64,000 nucleotides of DNA. It comes from Candidatus Hydrogenedentota bacterium (GTDB lineage Bacteria; Hydrogenedentota; Hydrogenedentia; Hydrogenedentales; CAITNO01). The position numbers and the translations under genes were made by a program. How positions within the stretch are numbered: position 1 is the first letter of the stretch; the number at the start of each line of letters is the position of its first letter. The stretch spans positions 1 through 64,000 of the forward strand of contig CAITNO010000037.1 in the NCBI GenBank assembly GCA_903893795.1. The letters are read 5' to 3'. Below the pieces are notes generated by a model. That model was not told where the DNA came from. It saw only the letters and a program-made list of their open reading frames with translations, and did no database searches. Positions 34,418-41,802 of the stretch are shown here, piece by piece.

Positions 34418-35073
34418 TCTTTCAACCTTTTTGTCCAAATCTTGTTTTCGGCCGACTCGGCCACGTTCACCACGTTCTGCTCTTCCAGCAGGCGGCGCAT
34501 CTCGCCCTGGATGTCATCCATCGTGATGCCCTGCGGCAGGGACGCCATCACGGGCTTGCGCCGAATGTCAGGACGGCGAATCGATTCGCCTTCCTTGATC
34601 AGCCGCTGCAGGGCCAGCAGGCCCCAGAAGAACGCCTCGGGACGGGGCGGGCAGCCGGGAACATACACATCCACCGGGATGATCTCATCCACGCCGTGGA
34701 CAATATGGTACGAGTTGTACTGGAACGGACCGCCGCAGATGGAGCAGGCGCCGGTGGCAATCACGTAGCGCGGTTCCGCCATCTGCTCATAGAGCAACCG
34801 GACGCGCGGGGCCATTTTCCGCACAATCGCGCCGGCAACAATCATCAAATCCGCCTGGCGTGTGGAACCCCGTACCACTTCGGCGCCAAACCGGGAAATA
34901 TCCTGATGCGACGCGCCGGTGGCCATCAGCATCTCGATGGCGCAGCATTTCGTGCCGAAACCAAGCGGCCAGAGGCTGTTCGCCCGGGACGCGTTGATGA
35001 TGCTGTCGATGGTGGTTACCAGAATCGAGCCGCCCGGGAAGTTCTCGACGATGCCCGGTATGTTGTCAACCAT
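34387..35073 (-). CDS. nuoB: NADH-quinone oxidoreductase subunit B (cluster N2)
   Basis: NuoB binds cluster N2, the last iron-sulfur centre before quinone. The 228-residue protein has the ligands Cys43-Cys44 (GTKCCAIEM), Cys110 ([10 protein letters not shown]) and Cys141 ([11 protein letters not shown]). The C-terminal 60 residues beyond the usual end ([20 protein letters not shown] onward) are an extension over the approximately 160-residue core. The start at 35073 makes a TGATG junction with nuoA and has GGAG 8 bases upstream, better than a start 10 codons earlier inside nuoA. Confidence 0.95.
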   Translation of the reverse strand: MVDNIPGIVENFPGGSILVTTIDSIINASRANSLWPLGFGTKCCAIEMLMATGASHQDISRFGAEVVRGSTRQADLMIVAGAIVRKMAPRVRLLYEQMAEPRYVIATGACSICGGPFQYNSYHIVHGVDEIIPVDVYVPGCPPRPEAFFWGLLALQRLIKEGESIRRPDIRRKPVMASLPQGITMDDIQGEMRRLLEEQNVVNVAESAENKIWTKRLKEWMRKPSSKP

Positions 35074-35423
35074 CAGACCCACTCCAGCACTCCCTTCTTC
35101 CATGCGTAGGCCAGGCCCACGAGAAGCACCAGGATGAACAGGCCCGCCTCAATGAGACCGACCGTGCCCATTTGCCGGAACGCCACCGCCCAGGGATAGA
35201 GAAAGGCCGCTTCCACGTCGAACACGAGGAACATCAGGCCGAAGAGGTAGTAGCCCACGTTGAACTGGATCCACGCCTGGCCGATGGGCTGTTCACCGCA
35301 TTCGTAGGGCGTGTTCTTAATCGCGCCGGGCCGGTGCGGCGCGACGAGAAAAGAAAACACCAGTCCGCCGCCGACCATGCCGGCGGCCAGACAGACAAAG
35401 CTGATTACGAAAAGAAGGTTCAC
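35073..35423 (-). CDS. nuoA: NADH-quinone oxidoreductase subunit A
   Basis: The 116-residue subunit has three membrane helices and the hallmark YECGEQPIG loop followed by [19 protein letters not shown], which sits next to the quinone channel. The start codon is GTG, with AGGAA 11 bases upstream. It is the first gene of the nuoABCDHIJKLMN operon. No convincing promoter was found in the 330 bases upstream. Confidence 0.94.
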   Translation of the reverse strand: MNLLFVISFVCLAAGMVGGGLVFSFLVAPHRPGAIKNTPYECGEQPIGQAWIQFNVGYYLFGLMFLVFDVEAAFLYPWAVAFRQMGTVGLIEAGLFILVLLVGLAYAWKKGVLEWV

Positions 35424-35833
35424 TTTACCGTCGCGTTCCTGTTTCGGGCGCCTTGCGGGCGCCTTTGTCGTTCATCGTTTCCTGCGGTCACAACAGGCCT
35501 CCACTGCAACCACTTAACTAGAAGGCCTGAGAGCATCCACTTCCGACAAGTCTCAGCATCAGAGGGACAGTCCCCTTCCGTAAAATAAATGACTCGGCTC
35601 ATCCGGACTCAGCCCTGTCTGCTCTACTCGCCGCAAAGGGGCATTTTACCGTTTTTCGTCCGGATCCTGGGAGGGTCTTCCGCAAACCGGGCTGAATTTC
35701 GAGGCAATTGTGCCACGAATGCGGGCGACATTCAATAGGGATTTTCCCGGATAAGTGTGCTGTGGGCTAAGTATTTAACGAAAAAACTACTCTTCAGTAG
35801 GCGTTTAACCCCCGTAGCGCCGCCAATAGTGAT
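35424..35833. other. Divergent spacer upstream of nuoA
   Basis: No gene is supported between nuoA and the M23 peptidase gene. The short palindrome GGGACAGTCCC occurs near 35561. I could not identify a nuo promoter by eye. Confidence 0.5.
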
Positions 35834-35863
35834 TTGCATTATTGCCGGATATGCCGATATGGT
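35834..35863 (+). promoter_or_regulatory. Possible promoter for the M23 peptidase gene
   Basis: TTGCAT (35834-35839) and TATGGT (35858-35863) with an 18-base spacer would start transcription about 20 bases before the ATG at 35889. Confidence 0.4.
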
Positions 35864-35888
35864 GTCCAGCAACGGCAGGAAAACGCTT

Positions 35889-36479
35889 ATGAAAACGGTG
35901 CTTCTGAAAATCTTGGGTGCTTTCCTTGCGACACTGGCCGTCACCGGAGTCGGCGTCTATTGGTTTGCCACCGGCCCCACAAATCTGGACCAGTATCCGC
36001 CTGCGGCAGCCTCTCCTTATCACCTGCCCTACCCCGCCAACAAGACCTGGCTCTGCGTGCAGAGCAACCGGGGCGTGGTCAGTCACCGCGGGTGGGAGCA
36101 GTTTGCCTATGATTTCGCCATGCCGGTGGGTTCGGACGTCTGTGCCGCCCGGGCAGGGGAGGTGATTAAGGTCGTCGTCGAACATGACGGACATGGCTAC
36201 AAATGGCCCAACAACATGGTGGTGATTCGCCATGAGGACGGCACTCAGGCCAGCTACCTGCATATCAAGAAGGACGGCAGCAGGGTGGCCGTTGGCGACA
36301 AAGTGACCCAGGGTCAGGTGATCGCCGCCAGTGGGCATGTGGGCAACAGCATGTTGCCGCACCTGCATTTTCACGTGACCGACCCGGACCGCAAGAGCAC
36401 CCTGCCCATATCGTTTTCCGATGTGGACCGAGACCGAGGCATCCCGCGCATGTTCAAGTGGTACAAGCCTGCCCGATAA
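35889..36479 (+). CDS. M23-family (LytM-type) metallopeptidase
   Basis: The 196-residue protein has one N-terminal membrane or signal segment (residues 5-26) and a periplasmic LytM domain. Zinc ligands are His66 and Asp75 (SHRGWEQFAYDFAMP) and the HLHFH motif at 158-162, so it is probably an active peptidoglycan endopeptidase, unlike degenerate divisome activators. AGGAAAA lies 10 bases before the chosen ATG; upstream in-frame codons overlap the promoter. It stands alone, divergent from nuo. Cleavage specificity (DD or Gly-Gly) cannot be told. Confidence 0.85.
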   Translation: MKTVLLKILGAFLATLAVTGVGVYWFATGPTNLDQYPPAAASPYHLPYPANKTWLCVQSNRGVVSHRGWEQFAYDFAMPVGSDVCAARAGEVIKVVVEHDGHGYKWPNNMVVIRHEDGTQASYLHIKKDGSRVAVGDKVTQGQVIAASGHVGNSMLPHLHFHVTDPDRKSTLPISFSDVDRDRGIPRMFKWYKPAR

Positions 36480-36480
36480 C

Positions 36481-36520
36481 ACTGGGAGCGCCGCTTACTG
36501 GGAGCGTCGGCGTCCCGCCG
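36481..36520. repeat. REP-like element, tandem copy
   Basis: Two adjacent copies of the ACTGGGAGCG element (36481-36493, truncated, and 36497-36520) lie between convergent genes. The family also occurs at 8166-8192 and 56624-56742. Confidence 0.7.
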
Positions 36521-36529
36521 CTCTTCTGC

Positions 36530-37981
36530 TTAATGCTTCTCTTCTTGCCGCTTTAATCCCGCATGCAGGCCCCAAACCTGCTGATTCACCTTTGTGAACC
36601 GCTCCACCAGCACGCCGTAGGGATCGTCCTCCAAATTGACCAGGCCGTAATTGCCGTCTTCCCCGTCAAAACGCCCACCCTTGGGTTCATCGATGTATTC
36701 AAACCAGTGATAGCCCACGCAATAGGGCTGGGACATCCACGTGGTGACGCAGTGTTCAAACTTGTCGGCCCGGTCCTGCTGGGTGGCCACGTTCGGCTGC
36801 AGGAGCCAGCCCGGCGGGAAGCTGTTGGGCATGCCGCTGTCCATGCCGCGGAAGCTGAACTCGGTGACCATGAGCGGCTTTTGGGCCGCCTCATGGAACG
36901 CCTTAAAGGATAGGTCATCGGGCAGGCGCATCGAAATGCCCTTGGTAAGGCCAAGCGCGATATCACCCACCGGCCCCGCCTCGTAGTAGTTAATCGACAC
37001 CACATCACAGAATTCACCGCAAGCCTGGACCACCGGCTTGGGCACCAGCGCCCACACAAATCGGCAGCCCAGAATCAGGTGCTCTTTGTCCTTCGAGCGG
37101 ATGCCCTCGGCGGCCGCCTTGAAATACTCCCGCGCCGCCAGCCTCACAAATTCCTCCCGGTCCGCCTCGGCCTTGACCGAATCCTTGGCGGAGATGCCCT
37201 TCAGCAGGGCCAGGCCTGCCCAGTCCGTCAGTTGCACATCCCAGACCTTGGCAAAAGCCTCCAGAGTGCCGTAACGTTCCTTGAAGAATTCCACCAGTCT
37301 CTGTTTGCCCAACGTTTCCGGCCCCATGGCCATATATCCCGGAAACAGGCTCGGACAGCGCCGGTAGTCGTAGGACCAGGGCAGTTCATTGTCGAGGAAG
37401 TAGCCCACCAGCCAGGGATCGTTCCGGTAGGCCTCCACCGCCGCCCCGCGCTGGCGGATGTGCTCCTGAACCTTGGGGTCGAAGAAGTCCGGCACCCTGC
37501 CTTTCCCCCACCCCCCCGGACTCACCGACAGTTCGACCGTGTAGGGCACCGCGCCGCGCAAATGGGCACTGCTCCAGTTACCGAGCGTGTTGAGCCCCCA
37601 CGCATGGAGGCGGTCCCGCGTGGTGGCGGTCCACTGTTCCACCGAGCCGTGCTTCTTCAGCACATTCTCGCGGTAGGGCTGGCGCTTCGTGCCCCGTTCC
37701 ACGTCACCCTCCGGATTGACGTTGCACACCCCCAACGACAAAAAGGCGCCGCCCTCCGGCGTGACCAACCACCACCGTTCCCCGTCATAGTGGGAACGAA
37801 AGCATTTGCCGAGGCCAAAGTTCTTGTCCTTCAGTCCACCATATTGGTCAAACGCGGGCGCTTCCTGGCCATGAGCCAGGGAAACGAGCACCATCCAAAG
37901 GCCAGCGAAGACGGTCACCGCCTTTAGTGCTCGCGTTCGACCTCGTCTTTGTCTTCGTTCACTCAAGACACGGTGGAACAT
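36530..37981 (-). CDS. Secreted GH50/agarase-like glycoside hydrolase
   Basis: The 483-residue exported protein has a basic N-terminus with a signal peptide ending near LAHGQE (about residue 38). The TIM-barrel shows the acid/base candidate in VGYFLDNELPW and the nucleophile candidate in MVTEFSFRGMDS, a clan GH-A arrangement. GYHWFEYIDEPKGGR with the following NYGLVNLEDDPY matches the end of GH50-type beta-agarases and related beta-galactosidases. Classical GH50 enzymes are longer (about 700-1000 residues), so this is a compact relative; the substrate may be a beta-galactan, but agar is not proven. The start at 37981 has GAGG about 8 bases upstream. Upstream codons in frame give an implausible Arg-rich extension. 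Confidence 0.72.
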   Translation of the reverse strand: MFHRVLSERRQRRGRTRALKAVTVFAGLWMVLVSLAHGQEAPAFDQYGGLKDKNFGLGKCFRSHYDGERWWLVTPEGGAFLSLGVCNVNPEGDVERGTKRQPYRENVLKKHGSVEQWTATTRDRLHAWGLNTLGNWSSAHLRGAVPYTVELSVSPGGWGKGRVPDFFDPKVQEHIRQRGAAVEAYRNDPWLVGYFLDNELPWSYDYRRCPSLFPGYMAMGPETLGKQRLVEFFKERYGTLEAFAKVWDVQLTDWAGLALLKGISAKDSVKAEADREEFVRLAAREYFKAAAEGIRSKDKEHLILGCRFVWALVPKPVVQACGEFCDVVSINYYEAGPVGDIALGLTKGISMRLPDDLSFKAFHEAAQKPLMVTEFSFRGMDSGMPNSFPPGWLLQPNVATQQDRADKFEHCVTTWMSQPYCVGYHWFEYIDEPKGGRFDGEDGNYGLVNLEDDPYGVLVERFTKVNQQVWGLHAGLKRQEEKH

Positions 37982-38062
37982 GCAGAGGCCCTCTTTTCTT
38001 CTGTTGGACTCCCAAGGCCCCGCAAACGTGTCACTCGGGCTTCGCCTCCGGCGACGTCCCCT

Positions 38063-38071
38063 TGCTATACT
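38063..38071 (+). promoter_or_regulatory. Extended -10 promoter for the DUF456 gene
   Basis: TGCTATACT matches an extended -10 (TGN plus TATACT). No good -35 is seen. The leader would be about 55 bases. Confidence 0.4.
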
Positions 38072-38134
38072 TTGACGTAGGCGGTCGAAGGCCCCCTTGG
38101 ACTTGGCCAACGGGGAATCGACCGGAGGACTGGC

Positions 38135-38647
38135 ATGTCAATTGTTCTGGCCACTGTCGGGTGGATTTTTTTCGGGCTCGGGATTGCCGCCGGCCTGCTT
38201 TTGGACCTCGTCGGTCTGTTCGGCAACTGGGTAATCCTGGCCACCGCCCTGACCGCAGGCGTATTCAGTGGCTTTCACCATTTCGGGATCTGGACCATGC
38301 TCTCCCTCACCGCGCTGGCGCTGCTCGGCGAGGTGCTCGAAATGCTTGCCGCAGGCTACGGCGCGCGCAAGTTCGGCGGCGGGAAGGGGGCCATCTTCGC
38401 CTCCCTCGTGGGCTGCATCGTCGGTGCCATTGTGGGCACGCCCTGGTTCCCCGTGGTGGGCACGCTGATGGGCGCCTGCGCGGGGGCCTTTGGCGGCGCC
38501 GCGATTTATGAACTGCTCATCGTCGGCAAATCCGCCGGGGCCTCCATTCAGACCGGCGTGGGTGCCGCTCTCGGCCGCATCGGCGGCGTCATCGTCAAAC
38601 TCGTCATCGGCTTGGCCATGCTCGGCATGCTGACCTTGGGGTATTGA
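38135..38647 (+). CDS. DUF456 family membrane protein
   Basis: The 170-residue protein is almost wholly hydrophobic, with five or six helices rich in Gly and Ala. VGLFGNWVILATAL near 26-39 and the Gly-zipper-like GAIFASLVGCIVGAIVGTPWFPVVG at 85-109 are typical of DUF456. The function of this family is unknown. GGAGG lies 7 bases before the ATG. It is divergent from the GH50-like gene and followed after 240 bases by the strongly promoted 38889 gene. Confidence 0.85.
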   Translation: MSIVLATVGWIFFGLGIAAGLLLDLVGLFGNWVILATALTAGVFSGFHHFGIWTMLSLTALALLGEVLEMLAAGYGARKFGGGKGAIFASLVGCIVGAIVGTPWFPVVGTLMGACAGAFGGAAIYELLIVGKSAGASIQTGVGAALGRIGGVIVKLVIGLAMLGMLTLGY

Positions 38648-38761
38648 ACCCCACTCTTCCCTGTAACGAGGTTCATTCTCTCCGGCCTGTGCTTCCGGTC
38701 CTCATGCTCCCTCCCTTTTCTGGCCGCCCCCCTGCAAACAACTACATTCCGATGGCTTTGC

Positions 38762-38791
38762 TTGACAATGAATTCCGCCATCGTCTAAAAT
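38762..38791 (+). promoter_or_regulatory. Strong sigma70-type promoter for the 38889 gene
   Basis: TTGACA (38762-38767) and TAAAAT (38786-38791) are separated by 18 bases, the best match in this part of the window. The local sequence is AT-rich, unlike its surroundings. The leader is about 90 bases. Confidence 0.72.
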
Positions 38792-38809
38792 CATTATATA
38801 GATGATTTT
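38787..38809. promoter_or_regulatory. Operator-like inverted repeat over the -10 box
   Basis: AAAATCAT (38787-38794) is repeated as its complement ATGATTTT (38802-38809) around a 7-base spacer. It overlaps the -10 and the predicted transcription start, the position of a repressor operator. The binding protein is unknown. Confidence 0.45.
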
Positions 38810-38888
38810 CAAACTAATGTATATGATGGATCGGCGCTCGATGGGTCCCGCCCTTCAGCCCAAGTGCCCTGAACAAAAGGAATTCCCC

Positions 38889-39803
38889 ATGAAAACGCGC
38901 ATGACCTTCAGTGCCGTACTGGCAAGTCTCGTCCTCTTCTCCGTGTCCGCCTTGGCCCAGAACGGCCCGCTGAAGCCCTTTGTGCTCGGCACCGCGCCGC
39001 AGCAGACCGACCTGGAACAGGCCGCAGCCGCCGTGAAGACAAGCCTGCAGGGGCAGGGCTTCGAGGTGGTGGGCAGTTATGCGCCCTATCCGGACGCCCA
39101 AGTCATTGTCGTGACCAGCGAGGCCCTGAAAGCCAACGCCGCAAAAACGGATTTCGGCGGCTACGGCGCCGGTCTGCGTGTGGCGTTGACGCAGGTGAAA
39201 GGCAAAATCCAGGTCTCCTACACCAACCCGCCCTACTGGGCCGCCGCCTTCCGGCTGGAGGGAAACCTCGAGGATGTGAAGGCAAAGGTGGCCGCCGCGC
39301 TGGGAAAACAGGAGGAATTCGGATCGAGGGACGGAATCAAGGACAAGAGCCTGCGCAAGTACAATTATATGATTGGCATGGCCAAGTTCGACAGCCTCGG
39401 CGAGCATGAGCTTTACTCTTACAGCACCCACAAGAAGGCGCTGGATGCGGTGGAGGAGGGTCTTGCCGCAGGCAAGGCCGGTGTGACCAAGGTGTACCGC
39501 ATCGACATTCCGGGCAAGGAAGAATCCGTCTTCGGCGTGGCCATCAGCCAGGGAAAGGGCGCGGACAAGTACATCATGGACTACATCGATTTCGCCGACG
39601 TCAAGTCCACAGCCCACCTCCCCTACGAAGTCCTGGTGTCGGGCAACAAGGTGTACCACCTCTACGCCAAATTCCGCATTGCCATCAGCTTCCCGGACCT
39701 CTCCATGATGGGCAGGAACAGCTTTATGTCCATCATGAGCGCACCGGGAGCCATCAAGGATGCGCTCACCGACACGGTAAAGCCGGTGGCCGCAAAGAAA
39801 TAG
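38889..39803 (+). CDS. Exported protein of unknown function
   Basis: I do not recognise this 304-residue protein. A signal peptide (MTFSAVLASLVLFSVSALAQ) is cleaved near residue 24. The mature part starts with a predicted alpha/beta unit (AAAVKTSLQGQGFEVVGSYA, then DAQVIVVTS) similar in outline to DUF302, and a related unit may recur at about residue 175 (VEEGLAAGKAGVTKVYRIDI). No catalytic motif stands out and there are no Cys in the mature chain. The start has AAAAGGA about 8 bases upstream. A strong promoter with an operator-like palindrome suggests a regulated, abundant periplasmic protein. Confidence 0.65.
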   Translation: MKTRMTFSAVLASLVLFSVSALAQNGPLKPFVLGTAPQQTDLEQAAAAVKTSLQGQGFEVVGSYAPYPDAQVIVVTSEALKANAAKTDFGGYGAGLRVALTQVKGKIQVSYTNPPYWAAAFRLEGNLEDVKAKVAAALGKQEEFGSRDGIKDKSLRKYNYMIGMAKFDSLGEHELYSYSTHKKALDAVEEGLAAGKAGVTKVYRIDIPGKEESVFGVAISQGKGADKYIMDYIDFADVKSTAHLPYEVLVSGNKVYHLYAKFRIAISFPDLSMMGRNSFMSIMSAPGAIKDALTDTVKPVAAKK

Positions 39804-39832
39804 CCAGCCGCCGGGAACCACCGTCCAACAGC

Positions 39833-41746
39833 TCACTTCACCGGCGTGTGCAGCGTTGCCTTGTCCGGGTCGTAGGCGAGATAACCGTCTCTCTTGACCA
39901 CGCCCAGCTTCTCATCGAGACGCGGCAGGAGCGGGTCGGGCTCGTTGAGCCCCATCTGCCTGCGCACCTCGCGGCGGAGCCACCAGAACCCGGAGTTCCA
40001 TGAATACAGATGGTGGCCATGGGGCTTGCCCGTCAGGGTGCTGATGGACTCATGGAAGGCGGGCATCCAGGCCAGTTCTTTTTCCAGCCGCCACAGGGTT
40101 TTGTCATCCACCCAGTCGGACGGCATGCCGTGCATAAGGCCGTCAAGATAGTTCGCGCCGTCGTTGAGGAACCAGGACCCGCCGAACACGTACTCGCCGC
40201 TGTGGCCCGGCAGCAAATCGCCGTTGGCCTTGGAAATGACGCGCATGCCGTAGGGCGACTGGATGCGCATGGTCGTTTCCAGATGGCGCTTCACCATATC
40301 GTCGGGCAGCAGCTTCCTGCCGAAGAGGGCATAGGTGAGCACCTCGCCGTAGAGGCTGTCCTGGCCGATGTTGTCCTGCTGTTTCAGGCTGGTGGCAAAG
40401 TAGCCGCCGGTTTCGTTGAACATGCGTCGGTATCCCGCGATGGCCCTGTCGATGTCGGCGTCGGTCACGGGGAAGCCCAGTTCGCGCGCGGCCAAAAGCG
40501 CCCCGCAGTGGAAGCCCTGGTTCGACGACGGCGCATCGTCATCGTCGTAGGGCAGTTGGTCGTGATAGGTCTTCATGAAGGCCTTGCCCGGCTCCAGTCG
40601 GGGCGGGATGTACAGCCCGTCGACCTCGTGGTCGCGGATGAAATGGTAGGCCCGCGCCACCGTGCGCGGGTCCGGCGTGCCGCCGGCCTGCTTGACCAGG
40701 TAGGACCAGATCAGGAAATACTGGGCGTTGTCCTCGTAGTTGACCCGCTCGTAGAACACGGCCATGTTCGATGCTGCGTCGTATTTCGGGTCGTCCAGCC
40801 CCCGGCTCATCCAGAAGCCGTCACTGACCCACTGCTTCCACCCGTAGCCCACGCCGGAGATGAAGATATAGTCGCTCTCGGTCCGCATCAGGTTGCGCCG
40901 CAGCAGCAGGCAGGAGGTGTTGCGCAGGATCGCCTCCAGCCCCGAACTGTTGAAGCCCTTCGCGTTGGCCAGCGCCAGGTGCCCGGCCATTTGAACGCCG
41001 TACTGGTCGCGCGCCGGTGAGGCGAAAAGCCAACTGGTGAAGTGCTGCGTCTGCCCCGCCTCGATGTGCTGCCACCCGTCAAAACGGGCGCGGTAGATGC
41101 TGGTCGAGTCCACCTCAAAGGGAATCATGATGACGCGCTCCGGCGAGCCGTCGCCCGTGGCAAGGGAGAAGCGCCCCTGCGCCGGGTCGCAGCCGAAGAA
41201 GCTGCGGTTTTCCCACAGGCCGGGCGAGTCTCCGGCGACGCCATAGAAGGTGCCGTCCACGAGATAGCCGACCATCGGAAAGGTCTGCCACGAATTGTCG
41301 CCAAAGCCCGGCCCCGTGCAACTGGGACTGTAGGTTTTCGCTTCGCTTTCCTCGCCCAGAAAGGTGCGGCAGGAGCCCTTGCCGTTCACCTGCCACGGCA
41401 TGTCGAGGAAGTAGCGCCCGTCGGCATTCGCCGTAACCGTGACGGTCCGCTCCACCAGCCCCGGATTGAGTTGCCGCCAGGTTTCGGTCAGGCCCAGCCC
41501 CGGCGCAGTTCCGCCGCTTGATTCGACTTTGTCCCCATGCTGCCCGGTCTTATCAAATCGGACCGGCGTGCGTCCCTGCGGCTGCACCACCACCAGCGCG
41601 GCACCCGGCTCGCCGGGCTGCAGCACGGTCTTTCCGCCGTCGGAAAGCACCATCCAGGTCCCGCTGATGTCGTTTACCACCTGCGGCTGGAGGCCCGTGA
41701 CCGCCGTGCCTGCCATCAATGCGACGAGCGCAAATACATTGCCCAT
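39833..41746 (-). CDS. Secreted six-hairpin glycosidase-like protein
   Basis: The 637-residue exported protein begins with a short hydrophobic signal (MGNVFALVALMAGTAVTG). Residues 25-270 look like a beta-sandwich and residues 290-600 like an (alpha/alpha)6 barrel with repeated aromatic helices (NYEDNAQYFLIWSYLVKQAG, SSNQGFHCGALLAARELGFP, YGEVLTYALFGRKLLPDDMV). Candidate acidic catalytic residues occur in YDDDDAPSS near 407 and in the HSGEYVFGGSWF segment. This suggests a glycosidase or polysaccharide lyase; I cannot assign a family. It follows the GH123/DUF6067-like gene on the same strand after 56 bases, probably one operon, with AGGAGG 12 bases before the ATG. Confidence 0.65.
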   Translation of the reverse strand: MGNVFALVALMAGTAVTGLQPQVVNDISGTWMVLSDGGKTVLQPGEPGAALVVVQPQGRTPVRFDKTGQHGDKVESSGGTAPGLGLTETWRQLNPGLVERTVTVTANADGRYFLDMPWQVNGKGSCRTFLGEESEAKTYSPSCTGPGFGDNSWQTFPMVGYLVDGTFYGVAGDSPGLWENRSFFGCDPAQGRFSLATGDGSPERVIMIPFEVDSTSIYRARFDGWQHIEAGQTQHFTSWLFASPARDQYGVQMAGHLALANAKGFNSSGLEAILRNTSCLLLRRNLMRTESDYIFISGVGYGWKQWVSDGFWMSRGLDDPKYDAASNMAVFYERVNYEDNAQYFLIWSYLVKQAGGTPDPRTVARAYHFIRDHEVDGLYIPPRLEPGKAFMKTYHDQLPYDDDDAPSSNQGFHCGALLAARELGFPVTDADIDRAIAGYRRMFNETGGYFATSLKQQDNIGQDSLYGEVLTYALFGRKLLPDDMVKRHLETTMRIQSPYGMRVISKANGDLLPGHSGEYVFGGSWFLNDGANYLDGLMHGMPSDWVDDKTLWRLEKELAWMPAFHESISTLTGKPHGHHLYSWNSGFWWLRREVRRQMGLNEPDPLLPRLDEKLGVVKRDGYLAYDPDKATLHTPVK

Positions 41747-41794
41747 GATTTGCCGGTGCCTCCTGTGTTGGCTTTCAGCATAGAGGAATCAGCG
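41742..41794 (-). repeat. 5' leader shared with the upstream glycosidase gene
   Basis: The start and 5' leader of the 39833-41746 gene align with 44777-44827, the leader of the next gene upstream, including CCCATGA, the complement of AGGAGG, and GCATANNGNAATCAG. The first codons (MGNV and MGTA, both then ALMA) also agree, so the two genes share a duplicated signal-leader segment. Confidence 0.55.
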
Positions 41795-41802
41795 CACGCG
41801 CT

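Noticed and set aside
35420..35602. Short minus-strand frame upstream of nuoA
   Set aside because: No ribosome-binding site, no motif, and it overlaps the nuoA GTG start region.
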